Assembly: GCF_003711805.1 (NCBI RefSeq)
Contig: NZ_QXCP01000004.1
Span: 372,001 to 436,000 of the forward strand
Length of the DNA stretch: 64,000 nucleotides
Source of the DNA: Brachybacterium sp. EE-P12
GTDB lineage: Bacteria > Actinomycetota > Actinomycetes > Actinomycetales > Dermabacteraceae
Direction of reading: 5' to 3'
In this document: one piece after another, positions 1 to 9,209 of the stretch
Layout of the letters: every line of letters begins with the position of its first letter
Position numbering within the stretch: the stretch's first letter is position 1
The notes under the pieces: model-generated
Databases searched by the model: none
What the model saw: only the letters and a program-made list of their open reading frames with translations
What the model was told of the DNA's origin: nothing
Translations under genes and position numbers: made by a program

Positions 1-859
1 CGCCGAAGCCGCGGATCGCGGCCAGCGGGGTGCGCAGCTCGTGCGAGGCGTCGCCCACGAAGCGCCGCATCCGCGCCTCCGAGGAGGTCGCCTTCTCCTC
101 CGAGGCGGACTGCGCGGCGAAGGCCTGCTCGATCCGCACCAGCATCTCGTTCAGGGAGAGCGCGAGGTCGTGCACCTCCAGGCTCGTGTCCGTCACCGGC
201 ACGCGGCGGGAGAGGTCTCCGGCGGCGATCTGGGAGGCGGTGGCCTCCACGTCCCGCAGCGGCTCGAGCGCCCGATGGGTCACATAGCCTCCCAGCCCCA
301 TCCCCACGAGCACCACCAGCGTGCCCACCAGCACGATGATCAGGGCCATCTCGTGCATGGTGCGATCCACGGAGGTCAGCGGCAGGGCGACGTACACGCT
401 GCCCTTGTCGGGGCCGGAGTTCAGCATCGCGATGACGCGCCAGCGGTTCTCCGAGGAGTCCAGCACCGTGAACGGGCGGCCGCCGCGGCGCAGGATCTGC
501 TCATCGGTCAGCTGCGGGAACTGGACGGTGACATTGCCGGACCCGTAATGGATGACCTTCCGCTCGACCGACTCGCCGCGGTCGTCCCGGATCTCGACCG
601 CGTACTCGACGGGGATGTACGAGGTCGAGGCGAGCGCGTCCTCGTCGTCCCCGGCCAGCTCGTGCTGGGCCAGGGAGAGCATCTCGCCGATGCTGGACTG
701 GAGGCTGTTGTCGACCGACTGGATCAGGGTGCGGTTCAGCAGGAACAGCGACAGGCTCCCGGTGACGACGACCCCGAGCACCAGCAGCAGGGAGATCAGC
801 GCGACGATCCGGGTCCACAGGGACATCGGCCGCTCGGTGCGCAGGCTCGGCAGGGCCAC
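1..859 (-). CDS. Sensor histidine kinase, C-terminal part outside window
   Basis: Membrane sensor kinase, almost certainly the partner of the response regulator just upstream on the same strand. The GTG start at 859 has GGAGGAG about 9 nt upstream; an in-frame ATG lies at 826. After the start comes a first membrane helix (about residues 15-40), an extracytoplasmic region of about 130 residues, a second helix (coded near 285-345), a HAMP linker, and the H-box with SHELRTPLAAIRG. The phospho-acceptor His is about residue 273 (codon at 41-43). The ATP-binding domain lies beyond position 1, so nothing can be said about N, G1 or G2 boxes. The input signal is not recognisable. The gap to the regulator stop is only 31 nt, so the two are cotranscribed. 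Confidence 0.9.
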   Translation of the reverse strand, partial: MALPSLRTERPMSLWTRIVALISLLLVLGVVVTGSLSLFLLNRTLIQSVDNSLQSSIGEMLSLAQHELAGDDEDALASTSYIPVEYAVEIRDDRGESVERKVIHYGSGNVTVQFPQLTDEQILRRGGRPFTVLDSSENRWRVIAMLNSGPDKGSVYVALPLTSVDRTMHEMALIIVLVGTLVVLVGMGLGGYVTHRALEPLRDVEATASQIAAGDLSRRVPVTDTSLEVHDLALSLNEMLVRIEQAFAAQSASEEKATSSEARMRRFVGDASHELRTPLAAIRGFG

Positions 860-890
860 TGGGCGGTGCTCCTCCCCTCGTCCTTCCGGG

Positions 891-1610
891 TCAGGCGCCC
901 TCGGCGGCGCGCAGCACGTAGCCGATGCCGCGCTTGGTGTGGATCATCGGCTCGCCGACCACGTCGACCTTGCGGCGCAGGTAGGAGATGTAGGACTCGA
1001 CGATGCCCACCTCTCCGGACCAGTCGTAGTCCCACACGTGGTCGAGGATCTGGGTCTTGGAGACGACCCGGCCCGCGTTCAGCATGAGATAGCGCAGCAG
1101 CTTGAACTCGGTCGGGGACAGCTCGATGTTCACGTCGGCCCGGTGGACCTCGTGGGAGTCCTCGTCCAGGCGCAGATCGCCGACGACGAGGGCGCTGTCC
1201 ACGGTCGTCTCCGAGCCGCCGTGGGTGCGGCGCAGCACGGCCCGGATGCGGGCGACGACCTCCTCGAGGCTGAAGGGCTTGGTGACGTAGTCGTCGCCGC
1301 CGACGGTCAGGCCCGCGACCTTGTCCTGCGTCTCGTCCTTCGCGGTGAGGAACAGGATCGGGTACTGCTCGCCGCGGTCGCGCAGGCGCCGGGTGACGGT
1401 GAACCCGTCCATGTCCGGCAGCATCACGTCCAGCACCACGAGGTCGGGCTGGTGCTCGGTCGCCTCGCGGATCGCCTCGTTGCCGGTCGAGGCGGTGAAC
1501 ACCTCGAAGCCCGCGAAGCGCAGGGAGGTGGCCAGGAGGTCGCGGATGTTGGGCTCGTCGTCGACGACCAGGAGGCGCGCCTCGTAGTCGTGGTCCTCTG
1601 TCGAAGTCAT
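891..1610 (-). CDS. OmpR/PhoB-family response regulator
   Basis: DNA-binding response regulator of 239 aa. The receiver domain (about residues 12-125) has the acidic pair D17/D18, the phospho-acceptor D61 in VVLDVMLPDMDG, T89 and K111 in the TKPF motif. A winged-helix output domain follows (about 140-235), with SPTEFKLLRYL and the typical end RGIGYVLR. It would be phosphorylated by the kinase encoded immediately downstream. Its length and motifs are complete. The target genes are not evident; LapA and LacI genes lie upstream on the same strand. The ATG at 1610 gives the normal N-terminus for this family. Confidence 0.95.
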   Translation of the reverse strand: MTSTEDHDYEARLLVVDDEPNIRDLLATSLRFAGFEVFTASTGNEAIREATEHQPDLVVLDVMLPDMDGFTVTRRLRDRGEQYPILFLTAKDETQDKVAGLTVGGDDYVTKPFSLEEVVARIRAVLRRTHGGSETTVDSALVVGDLRLDEDSHEVHRADVNIELSPTEFKLLRYLMLNAGRVVSKTQILDHVWDYDWSGEVGIVESYISYLRRKVDVVGEPMIHTKRGIGYVLRAAEGA

Positions 1611-1664
1611 GGGAACACCGTCCTCCTTCAGCTTGGGAGACGGCTGGGCGTCTCCTGGGCGTGG

Positions 1665-2141
1665 TCAGCGCAGGCTGCGCTGGGCCTTCTCCTGCTGCTT
1701 GCGCAGCTTGCGGATCGTCCACCCCATCTGGATCATCCGGACGGAGCCGACGAGCGCCATGACCAGCGCGCCTGCGATCGCAGCGAGGAGCATCGCGACG
1801 CCGAGCGGGAGGTCGAACCGGGCCGAGAAGTACTCGAAGCCCGCGGTCTGGTTGTTCTGGATCACGAAGATGAGCAGGAGCACGAGCACGATCGCGCCGA
1901 GGATCAGCGCGATCCACGTGGTCGCGGTCTTGCCGCCGCGGGAGACGGGGACGTCTGTCCGGGTGTCCGCGGGGTCCTCGACGGCAGGACGCTCCGCGGC
2001 GCGGCGGCCGGTCGGGCCCGCGTCCCGAGGCGCGGTCGCGTCGGTGTCCTCCGCGGGGGAGTGCTCGGAATCCTGCGGCACCTGAGCAGCGCCACGATCA
2101 GGGGTGACGTCCTCAGAGTGGTGGTCAGCGGGCTGGGTCAT
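1665..2141 (-). CDS. LapA-domain (DUF1049) membrane protein
   Basis: Protein of 158 aa. The first 70 residues are a hydrophilic, acidic, low-complexity cytoplasmic segment. Two membrane helices follow (around residues 73-93 and 105-130), joined by IQNNQ and an FDLPLG turn, which is the signature of LapA/LPS-assembly A (DUF1049) proteins. A basic amphipathic tail (RKLRKQQEKAQRSLR) ends the protein. The ATG at 2141 is chosen because AGGAGAG lies 7-8 nt upstream; the same frame stays open further upstream without a ribosome site. In Gram-positives the family has no firm function; the name comes from a Gram-negative context and should not be taken literally. Confidence 0.85.
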   Translation of the reverse strand: MTQPADHHSEDVTPDRGAAQVPQDSEHSPAEDTDATAPRDAGPTGRRAAERPAVEDPADTRTDVPVSRGGKTATTWIALILGAIVLVLLLIFVIQNNQTAGFEYFSARFDLPLGVAMLLAAIAGALVMALVGSVRMIQMGWTIRKLRKQQEKAQRSLR

Positions 2142-2179
2142 GGCTGCTCTCCTGGTGTGGAAGGTATCCGCACGCCACT

Positions 2180-3202
2180 CTAGGGCCTGGCGGAGCCCGT
2201 CGACTCGCGCACCACGAGCTCGGGCGCGAGGTCTGTATCGACCACGGGGGCGGCGGAGCCCTCCAGGTGAGCGATCACGGTGGACACCGCGATCCTGGTC
2301 AGTGCCTGGAAGGGCTGGCGAACGGTGGTCAGGCGAGGCGATGTGAAGGCCGCCAGCGGGATGTCGTCGACACCCGCCACGGACACGTCGCCCGGAACGT
2401 GTCTGCCGAGATCGTGCAGGGCGCGCACGAGGCCGATGGCCGTGTCGTCGTTCGCGGCGAGGACGGCGGTGACCGCGGGGTCCTCGAACAGGGCCAGGCC
2501 GATCCGATGCCCCGCAGCGGCGCTCCAGTCCCCGCGCAGCACGTCCGGCGCCGCGGTGCCGTGCCGGTCGAGTGCGTCCCGCCATCCCTGCTCGCGTTGG
2601 ACCGCGTCGATCCAGTCCACCGGCCCGGAGACGTGGTGGACGGTGCGGTGCCCGAGCCCGAGCAGATGGTCGGTGACCAGCCGCGCGACCTCCTGCTGGT
2701 CCACATCGAAGCGACGCGCGGCGAGCACCGGGCTCCCGCCGATGGTGGCGGTGGGGAGCCGAGCGGCGACGTCCTCCAGCATCGGATCGCTCTGGCGCAG
2801 GGGGAGGGCGAGCACGAGCGCCTCGGCACCGCCCTCCTCGAGCCTGCGCACCGCCGCGAGCACCTCGGGCAGCTCGAGCGAGGGGGTCTGCGTGACGGTC
2901 ACGCCGTATCCCCGGGTGCGGGCGGCCTGCTCTGCGAGGGCGTGCGTGGCGGCACCTGCATAGCCGTCGGTCGCCATCATGACGACGCCGACCAGGCGGG
3001 TGCGCCCCGAGGAGAGCGCCTTCGCAGCTGCGTTCATGCGGTAGCCGAGCGTCTCCGCGGCCGCGAGAACGCGGTCGCGCTTGTCCACGGTGACGTACGG
3101 ATGGCCGCGCAGCGCGCGGGAGACCGTCTGGGCGGAGACCCCGGCGCGCGCCGCGACGTCGGCCATGGAAGGGCCCTTGCCCGTCCGCTCATGATCGCTC
3201 AT
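2180..3202 (-). CDS. LacI-family transcriptional regulator
   Basis: Regulator of 340 aa. The N-terminal LacI helix-turn-helix and hinge helix are at about residues 13-65 (MADVAARAGVSAQTVSRAL, then AAKALSSGRT). A periplasmic-binding-like effector domain follows, with the usual VDDIPLAAFTSP and LTTVRQP motifs. The ATG at 3202 has GGAGGAG 7 nt upstream. It is divergent from the secreted GH20 hexosaminidase gene, and a palindrome of LacI type overlaps that gene's promoter. Control of the hexosaminidase by an amino-sugar or chitin-type ligand is therefore the natural inference. The effector is not identifiable from sequence alone. Confidence 0.92.
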   Translation of the reverse strand: MSDHERTGKGPSMADVAARAGVSAQTVSRALRGHPYVTVDKRDRVLAAAETLGYRMNAAAKALSSGRTRLVGVVMMATDGYAGAATHALAEQAARTRGYGVTVTQTPSLELPEVLAAVRRLEEGGAEALVLALPLRQSDPMLEDVAARLPTATIGGSPVLAARRFDVDQQEVARLVTDHLLGLGHRTVHHVSGPVDWIDAVQREQGWRDALDRHGTAAPDVLRGDWSAAAGHRIGLALFEDPAVTAVLAANDDTAIGLVRALHDLGRHVPGDVSVAGVDDIPLAAFTSPRLTTVRQPFQALTRIAVSTVIAHLEGSAAPVVDTDLAPELVVRESTGSARP

Positions 3203-3240
3203 CGCGCTCTCCTCCCGTCATCGGTCTCGGGTCGTCCGCG

Positions 3241-3270
3241 TTGACGGTGCTGCGGCGACCCCGTTATGTT
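3241..3270 (+). promoter_or_regulatory. Sigma70-type promoter of the hexosaminidase gene
   Basis: TTGACG at 3241-3246 and TATGTT at 3265-3270 are separated by 18 bp, close to the vegetative consensus and unusually AT-rich for this window. Transcription would start near 3277, giving a leader of about 60 nt before the GTGAGG ribosome site and the ATG at 3337. Confidence 0.7.
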
Positions 3271-3282
3271 ATCGATGCCATA
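3265..3282. promoter_or_regulatory. LacI-type operator overlapping the -10 box
   Basis: The 18-bp sequence TATGTTATCGATGCCATA is an imperfect palindrome (14 of 18 positions symmetric) centred on CG in ATCGAT, as in many LacI-family operators. It covers the -10 box and start point of the hexosaminidase promoter, so binding would block transcription. The LacI gene starts 63 bp away on the other strand. Confidence 0.6.
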
Positions 3283-3336
3283 TTCACCGGGCGAGGCGGC
3301 GTGGCCCGTCGGCGCCCGCGAACAGTGAGGTTCCCG

Positions 3337-6300
3337 ATGGCATTCGCCGCCGACGAGCGCCCGTCCCTGCACGCCCCCGATTCCTCCGGCGCCGTGCCAT
3401 GGCGTCGCTTCACCCTCGGCGTTCCCATCCTGCTCTCCGCGCTGGCGCTTGTGCTGGCCGCGCTCGCGGGCCCTCTGGTCCGGGCGGACGCCGCCCCCGC
3501 CGAGCCGGGCGACGACCCCGCCGGGGCCGACGAGTCGCCCCCGGGGCTTCCCGAGGTGATCCCCTCGCTGGACAGCTGGCAGGAGGGGGAGGGGAGCTTC
3601 ATCGCCGCCGACGACCTCCGCGTCGTCGCGGGCGAGGAGTCCCTCAGCCGGACCGCCGAGATCACCGCCGAGGAGCTCGCGACCGCCATCCCCGGTGCCA
3701 CCGCCAGCGACGGTGGGGCGCAAGCGGGCGACGTGACGCTGCAGCTGGACGAGGAGCGCGCCGACCTGGGCGCTGAGGGATACGAGCTCATCGTCGACGA
3801 GCAGGTGCGGATAACCGCCGCCACCCCGGTCGGCATCTTCTACGGCACGCGCACCGTGCTGCAGATGCTCGTGCAGCGGACCGAGCTGCCGCGCGGCGAG
3901 GTCGTCGACGTCCCGCAGTACGAGGAGCGCGGGGTGACGCTCTGCGCCTGCGTCATCAACATCTCGCCCGAGTGGATCGACCGTCTCCTCGAGGAGATGA
4001 GCTATCTCAAGCTCAACACCGTGGTCATGGAGCTGAAGGTCAAGGTCGACCAGTACCCGAGCACCAACACCTGGTCCTACTACACCAAGGATGACGTCGC
4101 GGCCTTCGTGCGGAAGGCCGGCGAGCGCGGCATCGACGTGATCCCTGAGATCAACTCGCCCGGCCACATGGAGATCTGGCTCGAGAACCTTCCCGAGCTT
4201 CAGCTGACGAACCCGGCCACCGGCGAGAAGGACGAGGTCCGGATGGACATCACCAAGGAGGAGTCCTTCGAGTTCTACACCGCGCTGATGGACGAGTACG
4301 ACGAGGTCTTCACCAGCGACCACTGGCACATGGGCGTGGACGAGTACATGCTCGGCAGCGGCTACGAGAACTTCCCGCAGATCCTGGAGTTCGCCCACGA
4401 GCGGTTCGGACCGGAGGCCACCGAGAACGACGTGGTCGCCTGGTACGTCAACCGCGTCAACGCGCACGTGAAGGACAAGGGCAAGACCCTGCGGATCTGG
4501 AACGACGGCGTGATCACCGACAACGACGTGGTCGATTTCGACACCGACATCATCATCGAGCACTGGAACAACGCCGCCTCGACGGTGGATCCGCAGACCT
4601 TCGTGGACTGGGGTCACGACGTCGTCAACGTCTCCAACAGCCTGTACATGGTGCGCGGCGGCTACGGCGTGGACTCGCGCGAGCTCTACGAGGACGGGTG
4701 GGACCCCACCATGTTCTTCGACGGCGAGGTCACCGACGGGACCGAGCAGATCCGCGGCGCCCGGCTGAGCGCCTGGCCCGACGACGGTACCCCGCAGGAG
4801 GCGGAGAACACCACCGAGGAGCGCATGGTGGAGCCGATGCGCCTGGTGGCCCAGGCGACCTGGTCCGGCAGCCGGCCCTGGGCCGACTATGACGCGTTCC
4901 TCGAGGCGATGGAGGCCGTCGGCGGCAGCCCTCTCGCGGACGACGTCGAGCGTCTCCCGGTCGAGGACGGCAGCTACCGCCTCCGTGACACCGCCGGCGG
5001 GAAGAGCCTCGTGATCGGCGAGGACGGCGCCGTCGCGCTCGGCGAGGAGGGTGACCCGCTCGTGCTCACCGCGACGGAGGACGACTACTACAGCCTCCGA
5101 ACCCTCGACGGGCGCTGCCTGGACGTCTCCCGCGAGGGCACCATCCGTCTGACCGTCCCCGTCCAGATCGGGGCGGCGGCGCGGTTCGCCGATTGCACCG
5201 GCAGCACGGTGCAGAAGTGGCAGCTGCGTGCCGTCGAGGGCGGCTATGCGCTCACCAACGCCGCCACCCAGCAGCGGCTCGTGGTCTCCGACGGCCTCGA
5301 GGGGTTCCCGATCGCCGGGCGGACCGAGACGGGATCCGTTCCCGACGGTCAGGTCGTGCAGGCGCCTGCGGACCTCGGCGAGACCGTCTGGGACCTCGAG
5401 GGCGCTGTCGGGATGACCGTCGCGGTCGACGGAGGGACGGCGCAGCCAGGCGACCAGGTGATAGCCTCCGTCCGCCTCTCGAACCGCTCCCCGGAGACGG
5501 CCGAGGACCTGACCCTGCGCGTCTCCGAGCTGCCGGAGGGCTGGACCTCCCTGCCCCTGCAGGCCGGGATCGACGCCCTCGCCCCGGGTGCCTCGACCGA
5601 TGTCGAGCTGACCCTCCACAACATCGTCGGCAACGGCGCCGGGACGGTCGCGCTCGAGCTGGTGGATGGCGAGGGCGAGGTCGTCGCCGCGGCCCGCACC
5701 GCCGTGCAGGGCGTGTGCGCGGACGGGACGCTGCGCCCCGCCGCCGTCGCCGACGTCTCGAGCGAGGAGACGGAGGGGGAGCCCGCCCCTAACGGGCTTG
5801 CCGCCGCGGCGATCGACGGTGACCCCGCCACGTACTGGCACTCGCAGTGGTCGGGTACCGAAGCGCAGCCCCCGCACGCGATCGTCGTGGATCTCGGCGA
5901 GGTCCAGAACGTGTGCGGACTCGTCTACACTCCCCGCAGCGGGAGCGGCGGCGGGGCGTCCAACGGTCAGATCGCCGACTACGAGGTCTACGGATCGACA
6001 GACGCCACCGGGATCGACGACGACTGGGGCGAGCCTCTCGCCGCCGGGACCTTCCCCCGCGAGGCCGGTGACCACACCGCTTCCTTCGCCTCATCGGAGG
6101 TGCGCTACCTGAAGCTCGTCGCCCTCTCCGAGGCGAGCGGGCAGCCGTGGGCGAGCGCCGCAGAGATCACCGCCGCCGGCCCCGCGGCCGAGGTGCCCGA
6201 GTTCTCGCCCGAGCTGAGGCTGCCGGTGCGGCCCGTCCACGCCGACGCCCCGATCGAGGTCACGGCCACGGGCTTCGCCCCGGGCGAAGTGGTCGAGGCG

Positions 6301-6483
6301 CAGCTGACCCGTCGTGGCGGCGGGAGCACCGAGGCCGGGACGCTCCAGGCCGACGCCGACGGCGAGCTCTCGACGGAGCTCGCCCGGCCGGAGGGCCTGT
6401 CGGCCGGTCGCTACACCCTCACCTTCCGCGGCACGACCACCGGAGCCGAGACGAGCGACGACCTGACGTTGATCGGGCGCTGA
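3337..6483 (+). CDS. Secreted multidomain beta-N-acetylhexosaminidase (GH20)
   Basis: Exo-acting enzyme removing terminal GlcNAc/GalNAc from glycans outside the cell; 1048 aa. A signal or anchor helix lies at residues 27-46, then a GH20b N-domain (about 80-190) and a GH20 barrel (about 195-515). The barrel carries the catalytic pair D335-E336 in HMGVDEYM, expected for substrate-assisted catalysis. Then come a ricin-like segment (about 545-680), a NEW3-type Ig-like domain (about 700-790), an F5/8-type C (CBM32-like) domain (about 800-950) and an Ig-like tail. The ATG at 3337 is preferred (GTGAGG 6 nt upstream); the open frame extends up to the promoter at 3241. There is no sortase motif at the C-terminus. 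The adjacent LacI gene probably regulates it. Confidence 0.92.
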   Translation: MAFAADERPSLHAPDSSGAVPWRRFTLGVPILLSALALVLAALAGPLVRADAAPAEPGDDPAGADESPPGLPEVIPSLDSWQEGEGSFIAADDLRVVAGEESLSRTAEITAEELATAIPGATASDGGAQAGDVTLQLDEERADLGAEGYELIVDEQVRITAATPVGIFYGTRTVLQMLVQRTELPRGEVVDVPQYEERGVTLCACVINISPEWIDRLLEEMSYLKLNTVVMELKVKVDQYPSTNTWSYYTKDDVAAFVRKAGERGIDVIPEINSPGHMEIWLENLPELQLTNPATGEKDEVRMDITKEESFEFYTALMDEYDEVFTSDHWHMGVDEYMLGSGYENFPQILEFAHERFGPEATENDVVAWYVNRVNAHVKDKGKTLRIWNDGVITDNDVVDFDTDIIIEHWNNAASTVDPQTFVDWGHDVVNVSNSLYMVRGGYGVDSRELYEDGWDPTMFFDGEVTDGTEQIRGARLSAWPDDGTPQEAENTTEERMVEPMRLVAQATWSGSRPWADYDAFLEAMEAVGGSPLADDVERLPVEDGSYRLRDTAGGKSLVIGEDGAVALGEEGDPLVLTATEDDYYSLRTLDGRCLDVSREGTIRLTVPVQIGAAARFADCTGSTVQKWQLRAVEGGYALTNAATQQRLVVSDGLEGFPIAGRTETGSVPDGQVVQAPADLGETVWDLEGAVGMTVAVDGGTAQPGDQVIASVRLSNRSPETAEDLTLRVSELPEGWTSLPLQAGIDALAPGASTDVELTLHNIVGNGAGTVALELVDGEGEVVAAARTAVQGVCADGTLRPAAVADVSSEETEGEPAPNGLAAAAIDGDPATYWHSQWSGTEAQPPHAIVVDLGEVQNVCGLVYTPRSGSGGGASNGQIADYEVYGSTDATGIDDDWGEPLAAGTFPREAGDHTASFASSEVRYLKLVALSEASGQPWASAAEITAAGPAAEVPEFSPELRLPVRPVHADAPIEVTATGFAPGEVVEAQLTRRGGGSTEAGTLQADADGELSTELARPEGLSAGRYTLTFRGTTTGAETSDDLTLIGR

Positions 6484-6533
6484 CCACAGGGCAGAGCAGC
6501 TCGACCTGGCGGTCGGCGCGGCTCGACTCCCGC

Positions 6534-8189
6534 TCAGCCCGCGTCGAGCGCCCGGTCGAGCTCCTCGGCATCCACGATCGAGTAGGCGTAGCCCTGCTCG
6601 GCGAGGAAGCGCTGGCGGTGCGCGGCGAAGTCCTGGTCCTGGGTGTCGCGCATGACGACGGTGTAGAAGTGCGCGGAGCGCCCGTCGCCCTTGGGACGCA
6701 GCAGGCGGCCGAGCCGCTGGGCCTCCTCCTGGCGGGAGCCGAAGGCGCCGGAGACCTGGATCGCGACCGAGGCCTCGGGCAGGTCGATCGAGAAGTTCGC
6801 GACCTTCGAGACGACCAGGCGGTCGATCCGGCCCTCGCGGAAGTCCGCGAAGAGCTGCTGGCGTCGGCGCACCGGGGTCTGCCCGGTCAGCAGCTCCGCC
6901 CCGAGGTGCTCGGCGATCTCCTCGAGCTGGTCGAGGTACTGGCCGATCACCAGCAGCGGCTCCCCGGGATGGGCGCGCGCGAGGCGCTCGACGACGGGGA
7001 CCTTCGCGCCGTGCGCGGCGCCGAGCCGCGGCCGGTCGGCGGCCTCGGCCATCGCGTAGGCCATCCGGTCCGAGGCGGGCATGGTCACCCGCACCTCGGT
7101 GCACACCGCCGGGGCGATGTACCCCTGCATCTCGATGTCCTTCCACGGTGCGTCGTAGCGCTTGGGGCCGATGAGGGAGAACACCTCGCCCTCGCGGCCG
7201 TCCTCGCGCACGAGCGTCGCGGTCAGGCCCAGACGCCGACGGGCCTGCAGGTCGGCGGTCATGCGGAACACGGGAGCGGGCAGCAGATGCACCTCGTCGT
7301 AGATGATCAGGCCCCAGTCGCGGGCGCTCATCAGCTCCAGATGCGGGTGGACGCCCTTCCGCTTGGTGGTGAGCACCTGGTAGGTCGCGATGGTGACCGG
7401 GCGGATCTCCTTGACGGTGCCGGAGTACTCGCCGATCTCGTCCTCGGTGAGGGTGGTGCGGGCCAGCAGCTCGTCCCGCCACTGGCGGGCCGAGACGGTG
7501 TTGGTGACCAGGATCAGGGTGGTGCGCCGCATCGCGGCCATCGCCCCCGCGCCGACGAGGGTCTTGCCCGCCCCGCAGGGGAGGACCACCACCCCGGAGC
7601 CGCCGTGGCGGAAGCCGTCCACGGCCTCGGCCTGGTAGGGGCGCAGGCTCCAGCCGTCCTCCGCCAGGTCGATCGGGTGGGCCTCGCCGTCGACGTAGCC
7701 GGCGAGGTCCTCCGCGGGCCAGCCGAGCTTCAGCAGCGCCTGCTTGAGCGCGCCCCGCTCGGAGGGGTGCACGCGGATCGAGGTCTCGTCGATCCGCTCG
7801 CCGAGCATGCCCTGGACGCGCCTGGTGCGGGAGACCTCCTCGAGCACGGCCCGGTCCAGGCCGTGCAGGACCAGTCCGTGCTGCGGGTCCGAGAGCAGCT
7901 GCAGCCGGCCGTAGCGGTCCATCGTGTCCGCCACGTCGATCAGCAGCGCGTGGGGGACGGGATAGCGGGAGTGGTCCACGAGCGCGGCGACCACGGTCTC
8001 CGCGTCGTAGCCCGCGGCGCGCGCGTTCCACAGGCCGAGGTCGGTGATGCGGTAGGTGTGCACGTGCTCGGGCGCCCGCTCGAGCTCGGCGAAGGCCGCG
8101 ATCGCGATCCGCGCGGCCTGCGCGGAGGGATGGTCGACCTCGAGCAGGAGGGACTTGTCGCTCTGGACGATGAGGGGGCCGTCGGTCAT
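6534..8189 (-). CDS. XPB/Ssl2-type DNA repair helicase
   Basis: Superfamily 2 DNA helicase of 551 aa, the bacterial XPB (ERCC3-like) type found in actinobacteria. The N-terminal domain (about residues 1-180) precedes the motor. The motor has Walker A PCGAGKTLVG, the DEVH box in IIYDEVHLLP, TATLVREDG (the XPB RED motif region), and motif VI QRLGRLLRPKGDGR. It is complete. No Shine-Dalgarno precedes the ATG, but TAGCCT ends 6 nt before it, so the mRNA is probably leaderless. In mycobacteria the homologue sits beside a helicase-associated protein gene; here that partner lies about 3.4 kb away at 11607-13766 on the same strand. Confidence 0.93.
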   Translation of the reverse strand: MTDGPLIVQSDKSLLLEVDHPSAQAARIAIAAFAELERAPEHVHTYRITDLGLWNARAAGYDAETVVAALVDHSRYPVPHALLIDVADTMDRYGRLQLLSDPQHGLVLHGLDRAVLEEVSRTRRVQGMLGERIDETSIRVHPSERGALKQALLKLGWPAEDLAGYVDGEAHPIDLAEDGWSLRPYQAEAVDGFRHGGSGVVVLPCGAGKTLVGAGAMAAMRRTTLILVTNTVSARQWRDELLARTTLTEDEIGEYSGTVKEIRPVTIATYQVLTTKRKGVHPHLELMSARDWGLIIYDEVHLLPAPVFRMTADLQARRRLGLTATLVREDGREGEVFSLIGPKRYDAPWKDIEMQGYIAPAVCTEVRVTMPASDRMAYAMAEAADRPRLGAAHGAKVPVVERLARAHPGEPLLVIGQYLDQLEEIAEHLGAELLTGQTPVRRRQQLFADFREGRIDRLVVSKVANFSIDLPEASVAIQVSGAFGSRQEEAQRLGRLLRPKGDGRSAHFYTVVMRDTQDQDFAAHRQRFLAEQGYAYSIVDAEELDRALDAG

Positions 8190-8195
8190 CGGATC

Positions 8196-8201
8196 AGGCT
8201 A
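8196..8201 (-). promoter_or_regulatory. -10 box, leaderless promoter of the XPB gene
   Basis: TAGCCT on the minus strand ends 6 nt before the ATG at 8189, which fits a start of transcription at the A of the start codon. No ribosome-binding site is present. Confidence 0.55.
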
Positions 8202-8246
8202 CGTCGCGCCCGGGAGGCCGCGCCGAGGACGTGAGGGGCGCCTCGC

Positions 8247-9083
8247 TCAGGCTCCGGCGGGTTCGGGCAGCTGCCGGCCGTTCAGCCGCTCGTAGAGCCC
8301 CATCTGGAACAGGATCGCGAAGGGGATCACGGCGATGATGCCGATGACGATCAGGCCGCCGAGGTAGCTGGCGACCATGCAGACGAGATAACCCACGATC
8401 GTGGTGCCGAGGTTCGCGCGGGCCAGGGCGAAGGACTCCGTGAGCGCGGCGACCGGGGAGGCGCCGCGCACGGCCGCGGGGATCGCGTACATCAGCACCA
8501 CGGCGGCGATGATCCCCGGCAGGTACAGCAGGAGCGAGCCGACGGCCGTGATCACCAGCACGAGCAGCGCGGTGGCGAGGATCCGGCCCGGGCCGATCAG
8601 CGCCTGGCCGAAGGAGGGCCGGCCGCCCTCGAGGACCACGCCGGCGGCACGCGCCGCGCCCGACTGCCACAGCATCCCGAACACCATGGCGACCACCACG
8701 ATCGCGAGGCTCATCGCGATCAGCAGGAGGATCTCGACGGCGGTCGGCTCGTTCGGGGTGGACGGGGCGGCCTCGGCCGCGCCGACCAGCAGCACCACGA
8801 AGCCGGTGACCGCGCCCGCGATCACCGCAGCCATCACCGCCGAGTACAGCAGCCCCGCCCCCAGCAGGGTCAGCGCGTTGCGCAGCAGCGTCCGACCGGC
8901 GAAGCGCAGCGCAGCGCCCAGGTCCGCGCCGAGATCGGTGCCCGCGGCGGGGCCGGTGGGGGCCGCGCTCGGTCCGGCCGGGCCGGGCGCCTGGCCGGCG
9001 CCGTTCGCAGGACCGCCGGCCGCCGGGGCGACGCCGTACGGGTCCTGCGGGGAGTGTCCGGACTGCGGAGGAGGGAAGGTCAT
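8247..9083 (-). CDS. Polytopic membrane protein of unknown function
   Basis: Protein of 278 aa. The first 70 residues are Pro/Gly/Ala-rich and cytoplasmic, starting MTFPPPQSG. About six hydrophobic helices follow, grouped in pairs (for example LLYSAVMAAVIAGAVTGFV, ILLLIAMSLAIVVVAMVFG and LVITAVGSLLLYLPGIIAAV). The arrangement resembles the glycerophosphodiester-phosphodiesterase membrane-domain and DUF975-like proteins, but I recognise no diagnostic motif. The ATG at 9083 is chosen because it begins the conserved-looking Pro-rich tail; the Shine-Dalgarno is weak (AGAGAG about 12 nt upstream). It may be cotranscribed with the XPB gene, which starts 58 nt downstream but has its own -10. Confidence 0.7.
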   Translation of the reverse strand: MTFPPPQSGHSPQDPYGVAPAAGGPANGAGQAPGPAGPSAAPTGPAAGTDLGADLGAALRFAGRTLLRNALTLLGAGLLYSAVMAAVIAGAVTGFVVLLVGAAEAAPSTPNEPTAVEILLLIAMSLAIVVVAMVFGMLWQSGAARAAGVVLEGGRPSFGQALIGPGRILATALLVLVITAVGSLLLYLPGIIAAVVLMYAIPAAVRGASPVAALTESFALARANLGTTIVGYLVCMVASYLGGLIVIGIIAVIPFAILFQMGLYERLNGRQLPEPAGA

Positions 9084-9209
9084 CAGGAGGATCGCTCTCT
9101 GTCGGGTCCAGCGCCGGGGTCTGGCGGACTGCGTGCGGTGACGAGGGACACGGTACGTGGCGTCGGCCCCCTCCCGCCGCCCGGGCCCGCGCGTCGAGCA
9201 CGCCCTTCT

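Noticed and set aside
3199..6075. Long open frame on the minus strand opposite the hexosaminidase gene (958 codons)
   Set aside because: It is the antisense shadow of a GC-rich gene; the protein is His/Gly/Val/Arg-rich low complexity with no domain, while the plus strand carries a complete GH20 enzyme.
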